DNA of 64,000 nt. It comes from Planctomycetota bacterium (GTDB taxonomy: Bacteria; Planctomycetota; UBA1135; UBA2386). The DNA lies in the NCBI GenBank assembly GCA_016716265.1, contig JADJWQ010000001.1:2790001-2854000 (forward strand), given 5' to 3'. Positions 1 through 9,825 of this stretch are shown one piece after another. A model generated the notes under the pieces. The model searched no databases. It was not told where the DNA came from and was given only the letters and a program-made list of their open reading frames with translations. Made by a program: the position numbers and the translations under genes. How positions within the stretch are numbered: the first letter of the stretch is position 1; each line of letters begins with the position of its first letter.

Positions 1-545
1 ATGGCGCACGTCACTCGTACGATCACGAAGGGCACATCCTGTTTGACCAGCCCGCGCGGTCCAGACCTCGGCGGTGGCGACGTCGGCAGCGGCGTGCGCC
101 CGCAGGAGGACCGGCCAAGGCGTCGGCAGGTCTGGCGACGGTCTGATCCCGTGTTCCTTCAGCGGGTCGACGATCGTCGAGCGCGCGACGCAGTGGCCGG
201 GTTTCCTCCTCCTGCCCTGGATGCGGTATTAGCCCGGATCGAGTCGCCCGCAGCCGCGCAGTCAATGAGCGTTCGAATTTCCTTCATGGTCCCTGGCCGG
301 CCAATGCACCGCTTCGGTTCGCTCTACTTCGAGGCGATCAGCCGACGGAGTCAGCGCAGGATGGGGCCGGGAGTGACGATCCTCGCCACACGAGCGAGGA
401 GTCGGCGCCCCGGCGCGGCGCCCTTCGCGGTGAGTCGTCCGCGCCGGTCGTCGATCAGGCGAAGGCGCCGGCAGCCGAGTTGTTCTCGGGGAGCGAGGTC
501 CTCCTCGATCAGGCGGGCGATGGCCGGGAGAGGGAAGGGACCCGG
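1..545 (-). pseudogene. Decayed transposase with integrase (rve, DDE) core, cut by left edge
   Basis: Reading right to left on the minus strand, pieces of one known transposase architecture appear in order but in different frames. About 545-351 gives REQLGCRRLRL..DD and then RRLLARVARIVTP, which matches the N-terminal part of integrase-core transposases common in planctomycetes and acidobacteria. An in-frame TGA follows (351-353). LRRLIASK, a TAG, and GRPGTMKEIRTLI come next in the same frame. After a frameshift near 245 come YRIQG, VARSTIVDPLKEHGI and TAEVWTAR, the region holding the first catalytic Asp (DVATAEVW where DFFTVEVW is usual). After another shift near 50 comes RGLVKQDVPFVIV. Two internal stops and two frameshifts make this dead. 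The remaining catalytic region lies beyond the left edge. The family assignment rests on remembered motif similarity, but the ordered run of matches is hard to obtain by chance. Confidence 0.75.
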
Positions 546-670
546 CCGGCGACGGCGGTCAGGAGGAGGTGTAGGGGTCGAGATCGGAGCACGGCGCGCA
601 CGCTCGTGGCGGCCGAGCGCGAGGCCGTCGGCCCTGTGGATCACCGACGTTCGAGTGCTCGGGCAGGACG

Positions 671-918
671 GTGAGCGAGTATCCGACAGTCGCGCTGCTG
701 ACACGGCGCTTCGGTCTGCCGGTGATCCCGCAGGTCGGCGAAATGGGCCAGCTCCACAAGCACCTCGTGCTGTCCAGCCGCATCGCGCTCGACCCCGAGA
801 CGCGCTTGCTTCAGCTCATCCCGCGCCTCGCCGAGCGCTGCGCCGTACAGCGCGGGTCGCCGACGGGCTTGACGTCACGCCGCCACTCCCCGGCGCGAGC
901 TTCGGCTTCCGCGAGTGA
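671..918 (+). pseudogene. Unrecognised gene fragment with one apparent frameshift
   Basis: From a GTG at 671 to about 850 the frame shows strong GC-at-third-position codon choice and a protein-like sequence (EYPTVALLTRRFGLPV, then LAERCAVQ). Past about 850 the codon bias moves to another forward frame, which ends in DVTPPLPGASFGFRE and a TGA at 916-918. I do not recognise a family. It could be the 3' part of a gene whose 5' end was removed when the neighbouring transposase inserted or decayed. There is no ribosome binding site and no domain to support a functional start. Treat it as a remnant. Confidence 0.3.
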
Positions 919-965
919 GCGACAGGACCGCCGACGACGGTGGCCCACGCGGAAGACGACTCGTC

Positions 966-1952
966 TCAGCGGAGCCCGACCACCGCGCGCGCCGCGTCGC
1001 TCACGACGACGCCCGTGGGGTTCGCGCTCGGATCGATCGCGAGTCCCTGGTTGAAGAACTGCACGCCGATCAGGCTCGGGCTGGTCAGCGGGATGCTGAA
1101 CGTCGCCGTTCCGGCACTCGCGGTCGTCGCCAGCGAGATTTCATTGCTCGAGTAGAGCGTGCAGCCGGTCATTCCGATGATGCCGAGGTCGAGCGGTAGC
1201 GCGGAGCTTCCGAACTGGGTGTTCGAGATGCCGAGGAAGAGCACCGCACCGGCGTTGCCGGCGAGGTTCCGCAGGTCGACCTGGAAGGACGAGCCGAACC
1301 ACGGGAGCTGCGACACCGCGAGCGCCGGCGTGCCTGCCGAACCCGCGCAGCCCGCACCGAACGACGAGAACACGGCCGTCACCGCAGGGCGCGAGACGGT
1401 CACGCTGACGTTGTCGAAGCACACGTTCGAGACGCTCCCCGTCGCGGCCCCGGTGATGGCTGCGAGCTGCAGGGTCACGCCACCGGCGACGTCGTTGCCC
1501 GTGACGGTCGTGAAGCTGAAGGACTTCCACACGTTCGGGTCGGGGTCCAGGGCCAGCGGCCCGCCGCCGAGGATCACCGAGCGGGACACGCCACCGCCGG
1601 CGAGCTCGGAGAAGAACTCTGCGAAGGCCACGCCACCTATCGCGGTCGATCCCTTCGCGTCGAAGGTGACCGTCACGGTCTCCCCGGGCTGGACGATGCC
1701 GATGCCGATGTTGGCATTCTTGATCAGCGACGCGGAGGGGGCCGTCGTGTTGTTGATGCACCCCGCGAAGGCGGAGGCGGATCCAGGCGACGCCACGGCG
1801 ATGTTGCCGGGCGCGGACGGGAACAGCGTCCAGCCGGTGAAGTCGCCGGTCTCGAAGCCGCCGTTGACGGCGAGCTCGACGGGGGCAGTCTGGGCGGAGA
1901 GGGGGCACGCGGCCGTCAGGGCAGCCACGGCGAGAAGGGATCTCGACAGCAT
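966..1952 (-). CDS. Secreted protein: N-terminal NGGFETGDFTGW domain plus planctomycete C-terminal module
   Basis: A 328-residue exported protein. Residues 1-20 form a signal peptide ending CPLSAQ. The mature part opens with a VNGGFETGDFTGW segment, typical of carbohydrate-binding-like jelly-roll domains in secreted bacterial proteins, and runs to about residue 185 with the internal CFDNVSV strand. Residues about 200-328 are the module that recurs across this window: GAGCAGSAGTPAL, PWFGSSFQV, then LPLDLGIIGMTGC and a hydrophobic end. No catalytic residues are visible. Ligand binding or surface attachment is likely but inferred. The gene stands alone between decayed sequences, with no operon partner. 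Confidence 0.85.
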   Translation of the reverse strand: MLSRSLLAVAALTAACPLSAQTAPVELAVNGGFETGDFTGWTLFPSAPGNIAVASPGSASAFAGCINNTTAPSASLIKNANIGIGIVQPGETVTVTFDAKGSTAIGGVAFAEFFSELAGGGVSRSVILGGGPLALDPDPNVWKSFSFTTVTGNDVAGGVTLQLAAITGAATGSVSNVCFDNVSVTVSRPAVTAVFSSFGAGCAGSAGTPALAVSQLPWFGSSFQVDLRNLAGNAGAVLFLGISNTQFGSSALPLDLGIIGMTGCTLYSSNEISLATTASAGTATFSIPLTSPSLIGVQFFNQGLAIDPSANPTGVVVSDAARAVVGLR

Positions 1953-3222
1953 GTCGGATTCGAGGGAAGAGAGAGACGCTCCTCGGGAGGGCGCAGACAG
2001 TCTGTAGCCCCGCGCCGGGGCTCAGGCGTAGGCCGGTCGCGCGACCCGTCAAGACCGATACTCACAGGGAGTGCGCGGGCCGACACCGGCCGGCGTCAGA
2101 CGTTCGCGCTTCGAACGACACCTCCAGTCAGCGAACTCGGCTGCTTGCATCCTGCGCCCGTGCATCGCCGTTCGATCGTCCTGCTGTCGTGTGCCACTTT
2201 GCTGCCCGGCGCGCCCGACGGCTGCTCGTGGGCAACGGGCAGGGCACGGGCGTTCGACGACCCGCGCCGGCGACGACGAGCGGTTCGACGCGCGCGGCGA
2301 GACCCGCGTGGGCACGCCGGCCGCGGACCGCGCGGCACTCCCGGCGCGCGTCGAACCGGGCGTCAGCGCGGACCGAGACGCCGCGGAGGCGTTCCCGACG
2401 CCGCCAGCGCGCACGCGCACAGGCGCATCTCCGCCACGGAGAGCGGGCAGCCGCTGGCGGGCGCCACGGGACCCTCCACCTCGACTACGTCGAATCCGGC
2501 AGGCTCCTCGTCCTGACAAGGCGGTGTCCCGACCGCGCGCCGCTGCGCCGTGCGATCGACCGGCAGGCGATGGGTGACGTGCCCCTGCCGCTCGGCCCGG
2601 TCCCGCGCGGACAGCTCGCGCTTCCCGGTGTCCGTGAGGATCGGAGGTCGGACTTCGGATCGTCAAGATCATGTGCCTGGCGACGCGTCGCGGACCGCGC
2701 GCGGGGGTTCGCGGCGAACGAGCGCCTCCTGCGTGCGATCGTCGCCCGCGCAGATCACTCCACATCGCCCGACATGTCCCGTCGCGTGCCGGACTGTCCG
2801 GAGGAGCCGCGAGCGCAGCGAGCCACGCCCCTTCGGGTGCGGCGAGGCGCTGCTCTGGGAGTCGGTTGCACGTCGAGACGCCGGATCGGCAGCTCGCGGG
2901 GTTGGCGCTCGTCCGTGTCAAAGACGGCGACACCTGGCACAGTGATGTGCCCGTAGGCCGGAGAACCGTTGCGGCACGCGACGAGGCGGGAGCCGAGGGG
3001 CCCTGAACCACCAATGCGGCCTGGGCCCCACCGGTCGCCGGCCGCGGCTGGGTTCGGAATCGACGCAATGCGCGAACGATCTTTGCCGTCTCGCGCAAGT
3101 CCGCACCTTCACGCAGCGCAGCGCGTCCGAGTCTCCGGACAGCACGGGCTCCCGAGCTCCTGGACCAAGCTACGGCTGCGGAGAGTCGCGGACCAGCGAA
3201 GCCGCTCGGACGCTCATCCGGC
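1953..3222. other. No supportable gene; possibly decayed coding sequence
   Basis: About 1.3 kb in which no frame on either strand keeps a coherent protein-like sequence with the codon bias of the neighbours. Short minus-strand stretches (about 2450-2750) have good third-position GC but are broken by stops and resemble nothing I can name. Because it lies between a dead transposase and a truncated ATPase gene, it may be relic coding DNA. No hairpin-plus-T-run terminator and no RNA gene is apparent. Confidence 0.4.
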
Positions 3223-3335
3223 GTGCACCCCACGACGTTGGACCTCGAAAACCCGCAGTTCGTATGCGCATTCTCGAGGTTCATTGCCATTCTGGACCGC
3301 CCACGCCTCCGTCATGAGATCGAGGATGGGTTGCG

Positions 3336-4166
3336 GTGCGGGGCGTGTCGAAGTCGCTGGCCGGCCGCGTCACGTTCGTCGACGTCGCGGGCTTCGAGTT
3401 GTCCGAGGTCGGACCCGAGGCATTCGAGCGACTGTGGCTGCACGGGGGCTTTCCACGCTCCTACCTCGCCGAGAGCGACGAACATAGCGGGCACTGGCGC
3501 GACGACTTCGTGCGGACGTTCCTCGAGCGCGATATCCCTCAGCTCGGCATCACCACCCCTGCCGCCACGCTGCGCCGATTCTGGACGATGATCGCCCACT
3601 TCCACGGTCAGGTCTGGAACGCCGCCGAATTCGCGCGCTCGCTCGGGTCAGCCGAGGGCACGGCGCGGCGCTACCTGGACATCCTGAGCTCCGTCTATCT
3701 GGTGCGACAGCTTCCGCCGTGGTTCGAGAACATCGGCAAGCGCCAGGTGAAGTCGCCGAAGGTGTACGTCCGCGACTCCGGCCTGCTCCACTCGCTGCTG
3801 GGTCTGCACACGAAGGCGGCTCTCGAGAGCCACCCGAAGCTCGGAGCATCGTGGGAGGGTTTCGCGCTCGAGCAGCTACTGAGGCTGACCGGCGAGCGCG
3901 ATGCATACTTCTGGGCGACGCACGCCGGCGCCGAGCTCGACCTCCTCCTGTTCGCCGGCGGCAGGCGGTATGGAGTCGAGCTGCAGTACGGGGATGCGCT
4001 CCGGATCACGCGGTCGATGCGCGTGGCGATCGCGAACCTGTTACTGGACCACCTGTTCGTCGTGCAGCCGGGCCGGGAATCGCACCCGCTGTGCCGGGGA
4101 ATCGACGCCGTCTCGATCCGCGAGCTCGAACCGCGACTCGGCGCGCCCCTGCGGGCACCGTCCTGA
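3336..4166 (+). CDS. DUF4143 protein, truncated AAA_14-type ATPase without its P-loop half
   Basis: A 276-residue product from a GTG. Residues 1-10 (RGVSKSLAGRV) correspond to the end of the AAA_14 ATPase domain, which usually reads roughly GSASPELLRGVSESLAGR. Then comes a complete DUF4143 region: LWLHGGFPRSYL, RTFLERDIPQLGI, SAEGTARRYLDIL, KVYVRDSGLLHSLLG, WEGFALEQLL, ATHAGAELDLLL. Full-length relatives are about 370-400 residues with an N-terminal Walker A; here an in-frame TGA sits 18 bases before the GTG. A displaced LDLENPQ motif at about 3238, in another frame, looks like a remnant of the missing half, so an internal deletion plus a frameshift is the likely history. The usual Lys of the C-terminal nuclease-like motif appears as Gln (GVELQYGDA). 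Probably non-functional. Confidence 0.75.
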   Translation: MRGVSKSLAGRVTFVDVAGFELSEVGPEAFERLWLHGGFPRSYLAESDEHSGHWRDDFVRTFLERDIPQLGITTPAATLRRFWTMIAHFHGQVWNAAEFARSLGSAEGTARRYLDILSSVYLVRQLPPWFENIGKRQVKSPKVYVRDSGLLHSLLGLHTKAALESHPKLGASWEGFALEQLLRLTGERDAYFWATHAGAELDLLLFAGGRRYGVELQYGDALRITRSMRVAIANLLLDHLFVVQPGRESHPLCRGIDAVSIRELEPRLGAPLRAPS

Positions 4167-4486
4167 CCGGTCGACCGAGCGCCCTGCGCCGGGTCACGAC
4201 GCGGCTGCGTCGCTCATCGGTCATGCGGGCCCGTCGGTACGAGCCGTTCGTCGATCGGCGCGCCGGCGGTGGCGTGCGCGCCGGAGCCACGCACGGTCGG
4301 ACCGACGGGTTCGGCTTCCACATCATGGCAGGTGCAGTGCACGCCCAGGACCTGCAGGCCACCGTGCTCCATCTGCTCGGGTTCGACCACGCGCGATCGA
4401 CCTACCGCAGCGCCGGTCGCGACGACCGACTGACCGACGTCCACGGTCGCGTGGTTCCCGAGCTCGTCGCCCGAGCGCGCGCGACG
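4167..4486. other. Intergenic, convergent, nothing recognised
   Basis: About 320 bases between the converging DUF4143 and FG-GAP genes. I see no open frame with the local codon bias, no terminator with a T-run and no repeat. Confidence 0.4.
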
Positions 4487-7111
4487 TCACCGACCGATCA
4501 GCACCGAGACGCTGCTCGATCGGAAGTTGTCGACCACGACGTCGTCCCAACCGTCGCCGTCGAGGTCTCCCGCCGCCAGCGAGAAGGGCTCGTCGCCGAC
4601 CGCGTAGGTCGCCGAGGCCCGGAACGTGCCGTTGCCGTTGCCGAGCAGCACGGACATGTCGTCGGACATCGAGTTGGCCACCAACAGGTCGGGGTGGACG
4701 TCGCCGTCGACATTTGCGACGACGACCTTGCGCGGCTGCAATCCCACCGCTGTGGAGACGACCGCCCCGAACGTCCCGTCGCCGTTGCCCAGCCGGACCG
4801 ACACCGAGTTCCCGGAGAAGTCGGACGTGACGAGGTCCGGTATTCCGTCGCCATTCAGATCCCCGGTCGCGACGGAGGAGCTGCGCGAACGCATCGGGTA
4901 GAGCACCTGTGGCTGGAAGGTCCCGTTTCCATTGCCGAGCAGCACCGACACACCGCCGCCGAAGTTCGCTGCCGCGATGTCGATCACGCCGTCACGGTTC
5001 AGGTCGCGGAGCGACACGGACTGCGGCGTCGAGCCCGTCGCGAAGGTGAGCTGGGACTGGAACGTCCCGTTCCCGTTGCCGAGCAGCACCGACACCGAGT
5101 TCGAGAAACGGTTGGGCGCGACGATGTCCGGCCGACCGTCTCCGTTCAGATCCGCGACCTGGACGTCGAACGGCCCGCCGCCGACGCCGTACATGACCGG
5201 CGCACCGTAGGCGCTGGCGGACGCCAGCATCACGGACACGCTGCTCTGGAATCGGTTGGCCGTCACGAGATCGGGGCGACCATCACCGTTCAGGTCGGCG
5301 ACCGCGACCGCGTCCGGATCATCGCCGGCCGGCCATTGCGTCGGCGCCTGGAACGTGCCGTCGCCCCGGCCGAGGTGGATCTGCACGGCGCGCGGGCCCT
5401 CGTTGCTCGTCACGACATCGAGGAAGCCGTCGGTGTTCGCGTCGGTGAGGACCACGGACGTCGGAAACGCCGCCGTGGTGAGCTGCGCCGACGGCAGGAA
5501 CGTGCCGCAGCGGACCCGCGAGCCGATCAGGACGCTGACGGCGTCGGTCCCGTGGTTGGCGACGACGATGTCGGGCGTGGTGCTGCCGAGCACGTCGCCG
5601 AACGCGAGCGCGTAGGGGGTGTCACCGGCGGGGTACCGCTCCTGGGCCACGAAGGTGCCATCGCCGTTGCCCCGCAGGAACGACACGTCGCCCGAGGTCT
5701 CGTTGGCAGTCAGCACGTCGAGGATCCGGTCGGCATTGACGTCCACCAACGCGAGCCCACGGGGCGTGTCACCGACGGCGTACTGCGTGGGAGTCTGGAA
5801 GGTGCCGTCGCCGTTGCCGATCTGAACCGTCAGGACGTCGGTGAAGAAGCCGGTGCTGAGGAGGTCGGCATTCCCGTCCCGGTCGATGTCCCCGGTCGCC
5901 ACCTGCGACGCACGACGGGCGGCGACACCTCCGACGTTGGTCGCGACACCGAAGCCACCCGTGCCGTTGCCGAGCAGCACGAAGGTGCCGTTGAGGAAGT
6001 CGCCGACGGCGATGTCGAGAGCGCGGTCGTTGTCGAAGTCGGCCAGCGCCACGGACTGCGGAGTGAAGCCGACCGGGAACCGCACCTCCGGCTGGAACGT
6101 GCCGTTGCCGTTGCCGAGCAGCACCGAGACATCGCGGGTGAACCGGTTCGGGGCCACGAGGTCCGGGGAGCCGTCGGCGTTCAGGTCGCCGATCGCCACG
6201 TCGAAGCTACCGTTGCCGACGGCCAACGCAGTCAACGGAGCGAAGCCTCCACCCCCCGTGGCGAGCAGCACGGACAGGCTGCCGAACCGATTCGCCGTCA
6301 CCAGATCCGGCAGCCCATCGCGGTTCAGATCGCCGACCGCCAGGCCGTCGGGCACGTCCCCGGTCGACAGCGGCGGCTGTGCAGTTAGAGCGTTCGTGCC
6401 GGTCCGCAGCAGGATCCGGACGTCGCGCGTGTTCTCGTTCGTCGTCACGACGTCCTCCCGCCCGTCGCCGTTCACGTCCGCGACCACGACCGCGGTGGGG
6501 CCGTCCCCGACTGCGAAGCCCTGCCTCGTTCCGACGATCGGTGCCGGCCCGAGGACCAGGTCGAGCGCGTTGCTCAGGAGGAGCCCCCCGGGCGGAGCGA
6601 AGCCGCCTTGCAACGACACCTGGATACCGCACAGGTTGGAGCTGTTCGGAATCGGGATCAGGAAGCCGGTGGGGAAGGTGGCGCCGAACCACACGCCCGA
6701 GGCCACGAACGTCAGCAGGGTCGGGTCGAGCAACAGCTCGCCGGGCGCCCCGTTGCAGCCGGCCCCCGGCAGCGGAAGACCGGTCCCCGGCAGCGACAGG
6801 AACAGGAACGTCGGTACGGCTCCCGTGAGCTGACTGCAGGACTGGGTGGGATCGTCGAGCGAGACCCGGAACCGCGGATTCCCGAGGTACGGCAGGTTCG
6901 GCGTCGGCAGGCCGGTCGTCACCGACAGGCTCTGCGGCACGTTGATACCCGAGCCCGCACGCGGCGTGGCCGAAGCCGCACTGCCGCAACATTGGGCGTC
7001 CGCGCCGCCGTGCAACAGCAGCATCGCGGACGCGGACAGGAAGGTCGAGGTGCGCGCGAGCTGCCGACGCAGTCGACGGACCGGGAGCACGGAGCGGCGA
7101 AGGGGATACAT
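4487..7111 (-). CDS. Secreted FG-GAP/VCBS repeat protein, about 14 repeats
   Basis: An 874-residue protein, taking the ATG at 7111 because the signal peptide follows directly (Arg-rich n-region, hydrophobic stretch, GGADAQ cleavage near residue 40); an upstream start would put 25 extra residues before it. Residues about 60-200 form a module related to the C-terminal module of other secreted proteins here (GAGCNGAPGELLLDP, LPIP-like turns), but placed at the N-terminus. The rest is about 14 tandem FG-GAP/VCBS units of about 47 residues, each with a calcium-loop motif such as DVNGDGREDVV, DLNGDGRPDLV or DLDGDGWDDVV. They should fold as integrin-type beta-propeller blades, roughly two propellers. 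A cell-surface or extracellular adhesive or structural role is inferred. Some loops are degenerate (DVLGSTTPDIV, NVDGDVHPDLL). Confidence 0.9.
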   Translation of the reverse strand: MYPLRRSVLPVRRLRRQLARTSTFLSASAMLLLHGGADAQCCGSAASATPRAGSGINVPQSLSVTTGLPTPNLPYLGNPRFRVSLDDPTQSCSQLTGAVPTFLFLSLPGTGLPLPGAGCNGAPGELLLDPTLLTFVASGVWFGATFPTGFLIPIPNSSNLCGIQVSLQGGFAPPGGLLLSNALDLVLGPAPIVGTRQGFAVGDGPTAVVVADVNGDGREDVVTTNENTRDVRILLRTGTNALTAQPPLSTGDVPDGLAVGDLNRDGLPDLVTANRFGSLSVLLATGGGGFAPLTALAVGNGSFDVAIGDLNADGSPDLVAPNRFTRDVSVLLGNGNGTFQPEVRFPVGFTPQSVALADFDNDRALDIAVGDFLNGTFVLLGNGTGGFGVATNVGGVAARRASQVATGDIDRDGNADLLSTGFFTDVLTVQIGNGDGTFQTPTQYAVGDTPRGLALVDVNADRILDVLTANETSGDVSFLRGNGDGTFVAQERYPAGDTPYALAFGDVLGSTTPDIVVANHGTDAVSVLIGSRVRCGTFLPSAQLTTAAFPTSVVLTDANTDGFLDVVTSNEGPRAVQIHLGRGDGTFQAPTQWPAGDDPDAVAVADLNGDGRPDLVTANRFQSSVSVMLASASAYGAPVMYGVGGGPFDVQVADLNGDGRPDIVAPNRFSNSVSVLLGNGNGTFQSQLTFATGSTPQSVSLRDLNRDGVIDIAAANFGGGVSVLLGNGNGTFQPQVLYPMRSRSSSVATGDLNGDGIPDLVTSDFSGNSVSVRLGNGDGTFGAVVSTAVGLQPRKVVVANVDGDVHPDLLVANSMSDDMSVLLGNGNGTFRASATYAVGDEPFSLAAGDLDGDGWDDVVVDNFRSSSVSVLIGR

Positions 7112-7659
7112 GGCGAGAGCGGGCGTCCGGAACGAGCCCGGTCCACCGACCACGGCGGAGCGGCCGCAATAGCATTGCGAGACCAACCCCGTCGTCGAGT
7201 CCCCCTCGGGAAATCACCCAGGCGCGGTCCGGGTCGCGACCAAAGCGCGGTGGATCGACGCTCGGGTATCCGTACGACCCGACGGATCGAGAGATGCGCC
7301 GTCACGCGATCGGGTGGAACGGAGACGAGCGCGCCCGTCCTCCGGCGTCGGCACCCGGCTGCTGGCGCTGACCACACGTTGGCATCGACACCGTAAGCGC
7401 GGCCGATGGCCGCGGGCCGCCAATGCACCCGCTTCCATCCGTCGTCCCGCAGCGGCGTGGCGATCGTCGCGGACCGGACGCTCTCCCGAGCCGATCCGGC
7501 GTTGCGGTAGGGCGCTGACGCGCGAGCCGAGCGTAGACTCGGCGCCGTCCGATCGCCCGGCTCCGGTGTTCGCCCGGCCGTAGCAGACGCCTCGGCGGCG
7601 GGGCCTGGCGGTCATCCATCCCCGCCCGGTGATCCACCGGGGCCCGCGGACCCCGACCG
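7112..7659. other. Divergent intergenic region
   Basis: About 550 bases between the divergently transcribed FG-GAP gene and the LamG/sulfatase operon. It must hold both promoters, but I cannot point to convincing -35/-10 boxes. No frame in it looks like a gene. Confidence 0.4.
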
Positions 7660-9825
7660 ATGCTCCGAAGCATGCGACCACAGCGACCCGCTTCCCGCTG
7701 GGCGTGGCTCTTCGCTCACCTCGCCGCTCCCGCGCTCCTCGCGCAGGCACCGCCGCCCGAGGCCGCCCCGTCGGCGGCGCGCGCGGTGATCTCGAGCTGG
7801 CGCTTCGACCGCGACCGTGGCGACCGCGTCCTCGACGAGGCCCGGGGGAAGGAGGATCCGGTCTTCGGGGCCTTCGCCTACGTCCCGGGCGTCGCGGGCA
7901 AGGCGCTGAAGCTGGACGGCTTCCGCACCTACGTGAGAAGGGAGCACGACGACTCGCCGCCGGCCGGCCCGTTCACGGTGCAGGGCTGGGTCGCGCTGGC
8001 CAGCTATCCGTGGTCCTGGGCTCCCGTCGTCGACTGCTCCGATCCGACGATAGCCGGCTTCTTCCTCGGCATCGGCCCGTCCGGCAATGTCGCATTCCGG
8101 GTCGCCGCGGGAAGCAGCTGGCACGAGGCCCGGACGAACCTCCGGGTCCCGCTGCGCGCGTGGACCCACCTCGCGGCCGTGTTCGAGCCGGACTCCCGCA
8201 TCGCCGTCTTCGTGAACGGCGAGGTCGCCGCCACCTGCGAGATCGACGGCAGCTACGTCTCCCTGCGTCGCGGGGCGCTCACGATCGGTCGCACCAATAC
8301 CCCTCGGACCTGGCAGGAGTACCAGCTGACCACGGCGGACAGCCACTTCTTCCTCGACGGGCTGCTCGACGAGCTCGAGATCTCCGGCGGCGCCCGATCC
8401 GAGGCCGAGCTCCGTCGCGCCCACGCTGCCGCTGCGAACGCACCGGCCCCCGCTCTGAGCGACCGCTCGCGCTTCCCGACCGGTCCCCGCGGCGACGGGG
8501 ACTTCGGGGCCTTCCACGCGAGGCTCGACTACTACCCGGAATGGGACCACCTGTGGCGCGTCAGTGACGTTTCGGACCTGTTCGTCCGCTTCGAGCGCTC
8601 GCCGGTCCAGCTCGTGTTCTGGCGGGGCACGAGCTTCGTGCCGTGCTGGGTCACCGAGAACGACATCTGGTACACCAACGAGTGGCTGGAGACCTGGGGT
8701 GCGGACGTCGCCAGCTGCGCGGAGCCGATCATGGACCGGCAGTGCCGGTACTCGCACGTACGGCTCATCGAGAACACGGCGGCCCGGATCGTGGTCCATT
8801 GGCGATACGCGCTGGGCGACGCATTCCAGACGATCGCCGCCGTCACCGACGACGGCAGCGGCGAGTGGTGCGACGAGTTCCACACGATCTACCCCGACCA
8901 GGTCGGCGTGCGGCGGATGGAGCTGCACCATTCGATGCCGGCACGCAAGCACGACTGGGTCGAGCAGATCGTGGTGCTGCCCCCCGGCAGGCACCCGGAC
9001 GACGTCGTCGAGCGCGGCGCCGTCTCCCTCGTGAACATGGCGGGCGACGTACACCGCTACACCTGGCACGACGAGCTGCCGGTGGCCATGTCCGAGCCCG
9101 CTGGCGCGAACATCTCGTACGTCCATCTCCAGTCGGAGTACCGCCCCTTCTTCGTCCTCCCGCCCGACCCCGTCGACAGCGTCGAAGGCAGGTGGGACTC
9201 GCCGTTCTTCCGGAGCTACGCCGCCCATATGGGCAGGGGCTACCGGCCGGATCCGGTTCCCTCCGTCTACGGCTGGTGGAACCACTGGCCCGTCGCCCAG
9301 ATCCCGGGCGACGGCAGGTGGGTGACCACGCCGGACAAGCCGAGCCACTTCAACCTGACGACCTTCGTGCAGTGGAAGGACCACGAGGTGACCGATCGGA
9401 CCCGCACGCGGATCATGCTGCAGGGCATGACCGACCTCGGGCCCGACGGGCTCGTGCCGCTCGCCAGGTCGTGGCTGAGGCCCCCGCAGATGAGGCTGCT
9501 GTCCGAGGGCTTCGGAGGCGGTGCCTACGACCCGGCGGAGCGGGCCTACCGCGTCGAGCGGACGGCTGGCGCCGCTGGGCGACCCTGCCGGCTCGCCGTC
9601 GAGGCCTCGGCCGACTCGCCGATCCGGAACCTCGCGATCCTGGTCGAGAACTGGGGGCAGCGATCGGCGACCGTGTCCATCGATTGCCGCGAAACCGGTG
9701 CCGGTGTGGACGTCCGCCAGGGCATCCGGCGGAGGCCTACCTCCGCGGACCTGGTCCTGTGGGTCGGGCTGACCAGCGAGACGCCGATCGAGATCCTGGT
9801 GACTCCGGCAGGCAGCGAGCGATGA
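7660..9825 (+). CDS. Exported LamG-domain protein, partner of the sulfatase
   Basis: A 721-residue protein (an alternative ATG at 7672 would drop four residues). Signal peptide to about residue 30 (LLAQA). Residues about 40-250 are a concanavalin A-like LamG domain: SSWRFDRDRGD, GKALKLDGF, FTVQGWVAL, WTHLAAVF, IAVFVNGE, LDGLLDELEIS. The remaining 450 residues are rich in Trp and Tyr (LDYYPEWDHLWRV, YGWWNHWPVAQIPGDGRW), suggest carbohydrate contact, and do not match a family I can name with confidence. Its TGA overlaps the sulfatase ATG (ATGA), so the two are translationally coupled. Together they probably act on a sulfated polysaccharide outside the cytoplasm; this module may bind or cleave the glycan. 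Confidence 0.85.
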   Translation: MLRSMRPQRPASRWAWLFAHLAAPALLAQAPPPEAAPSAARAVISSWRFDRDRGDRVLDEARGKEDPVFGAFAYVPGVAGKALKLDGFRTYVRREHDDSPPAGPFTVQGWVALASYPWSWAPVVDCSDPTIAGFFLGIGPSGNVAFRVAAGSSWHEARTNLRVPLRAWTHLAAVFEPDSRIAVFVNGEVAATCEIDGSYVSLRRGALTIGRTNTPRTWQEYQLTTADSHFFLDGLLDELEISGGARSEAELRRAHAAAANAPAPALSDRSRFPTGPRGDGDFGAFHARLDYYPEWDHLWRVSDVSDLFVRFERSPVQLVFWRGTSFVPCWVTENDIWYTNEWLETWGADVASCAEPIMDRQCRYSHVRLIENTAARIVVHWRYALGDAFQTIAAVTDDGSGEWCDEFHTIYPDQVGVRRMELHHSMPARKHDWVEQIVVLPPGRHPDDVVERGAVSLVNMAGDVHRYTWHDELPVAMSEPAGANISYVHLQSEYRPFFVLPPDPVDSVEGRWDSPFFRSYAAHMGRGYRPDPVPSVYGWWNHWPVAQIPGDGRWVTTPDKPSHFNLTTFVQWKDHEVTDRTRTRIMLQGMTDLGPDGLVPLARSWLRPPQMRLLSEGFGGGAYDPAERAYRVERTAGAAGRPCRLAVEASADSPIRNLAILVENWGQRSATVSIDCRETGAGVDVRQGIRRRPTSADLVLWVGLTSETPIEILVTPAGSER

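Noticed and set aside
2660..2760. Minus-strand CAGDDRTQEAL, reminiscent of the trehalose-phosphatase motif GDDRTDE
   Set aside because: The flanking residues do not fit the family, stops follow within a few codons, and no other motif of the enzyme is present.
3719..6388. 889-codon plus-strand open frame opposite the FG-GAP gene
   Set aside because: Antisense shadow typical of very GC-rich repeats; Arg/Val-rich with no domain, while the minus-strand frame encodes a clear repeat protein.
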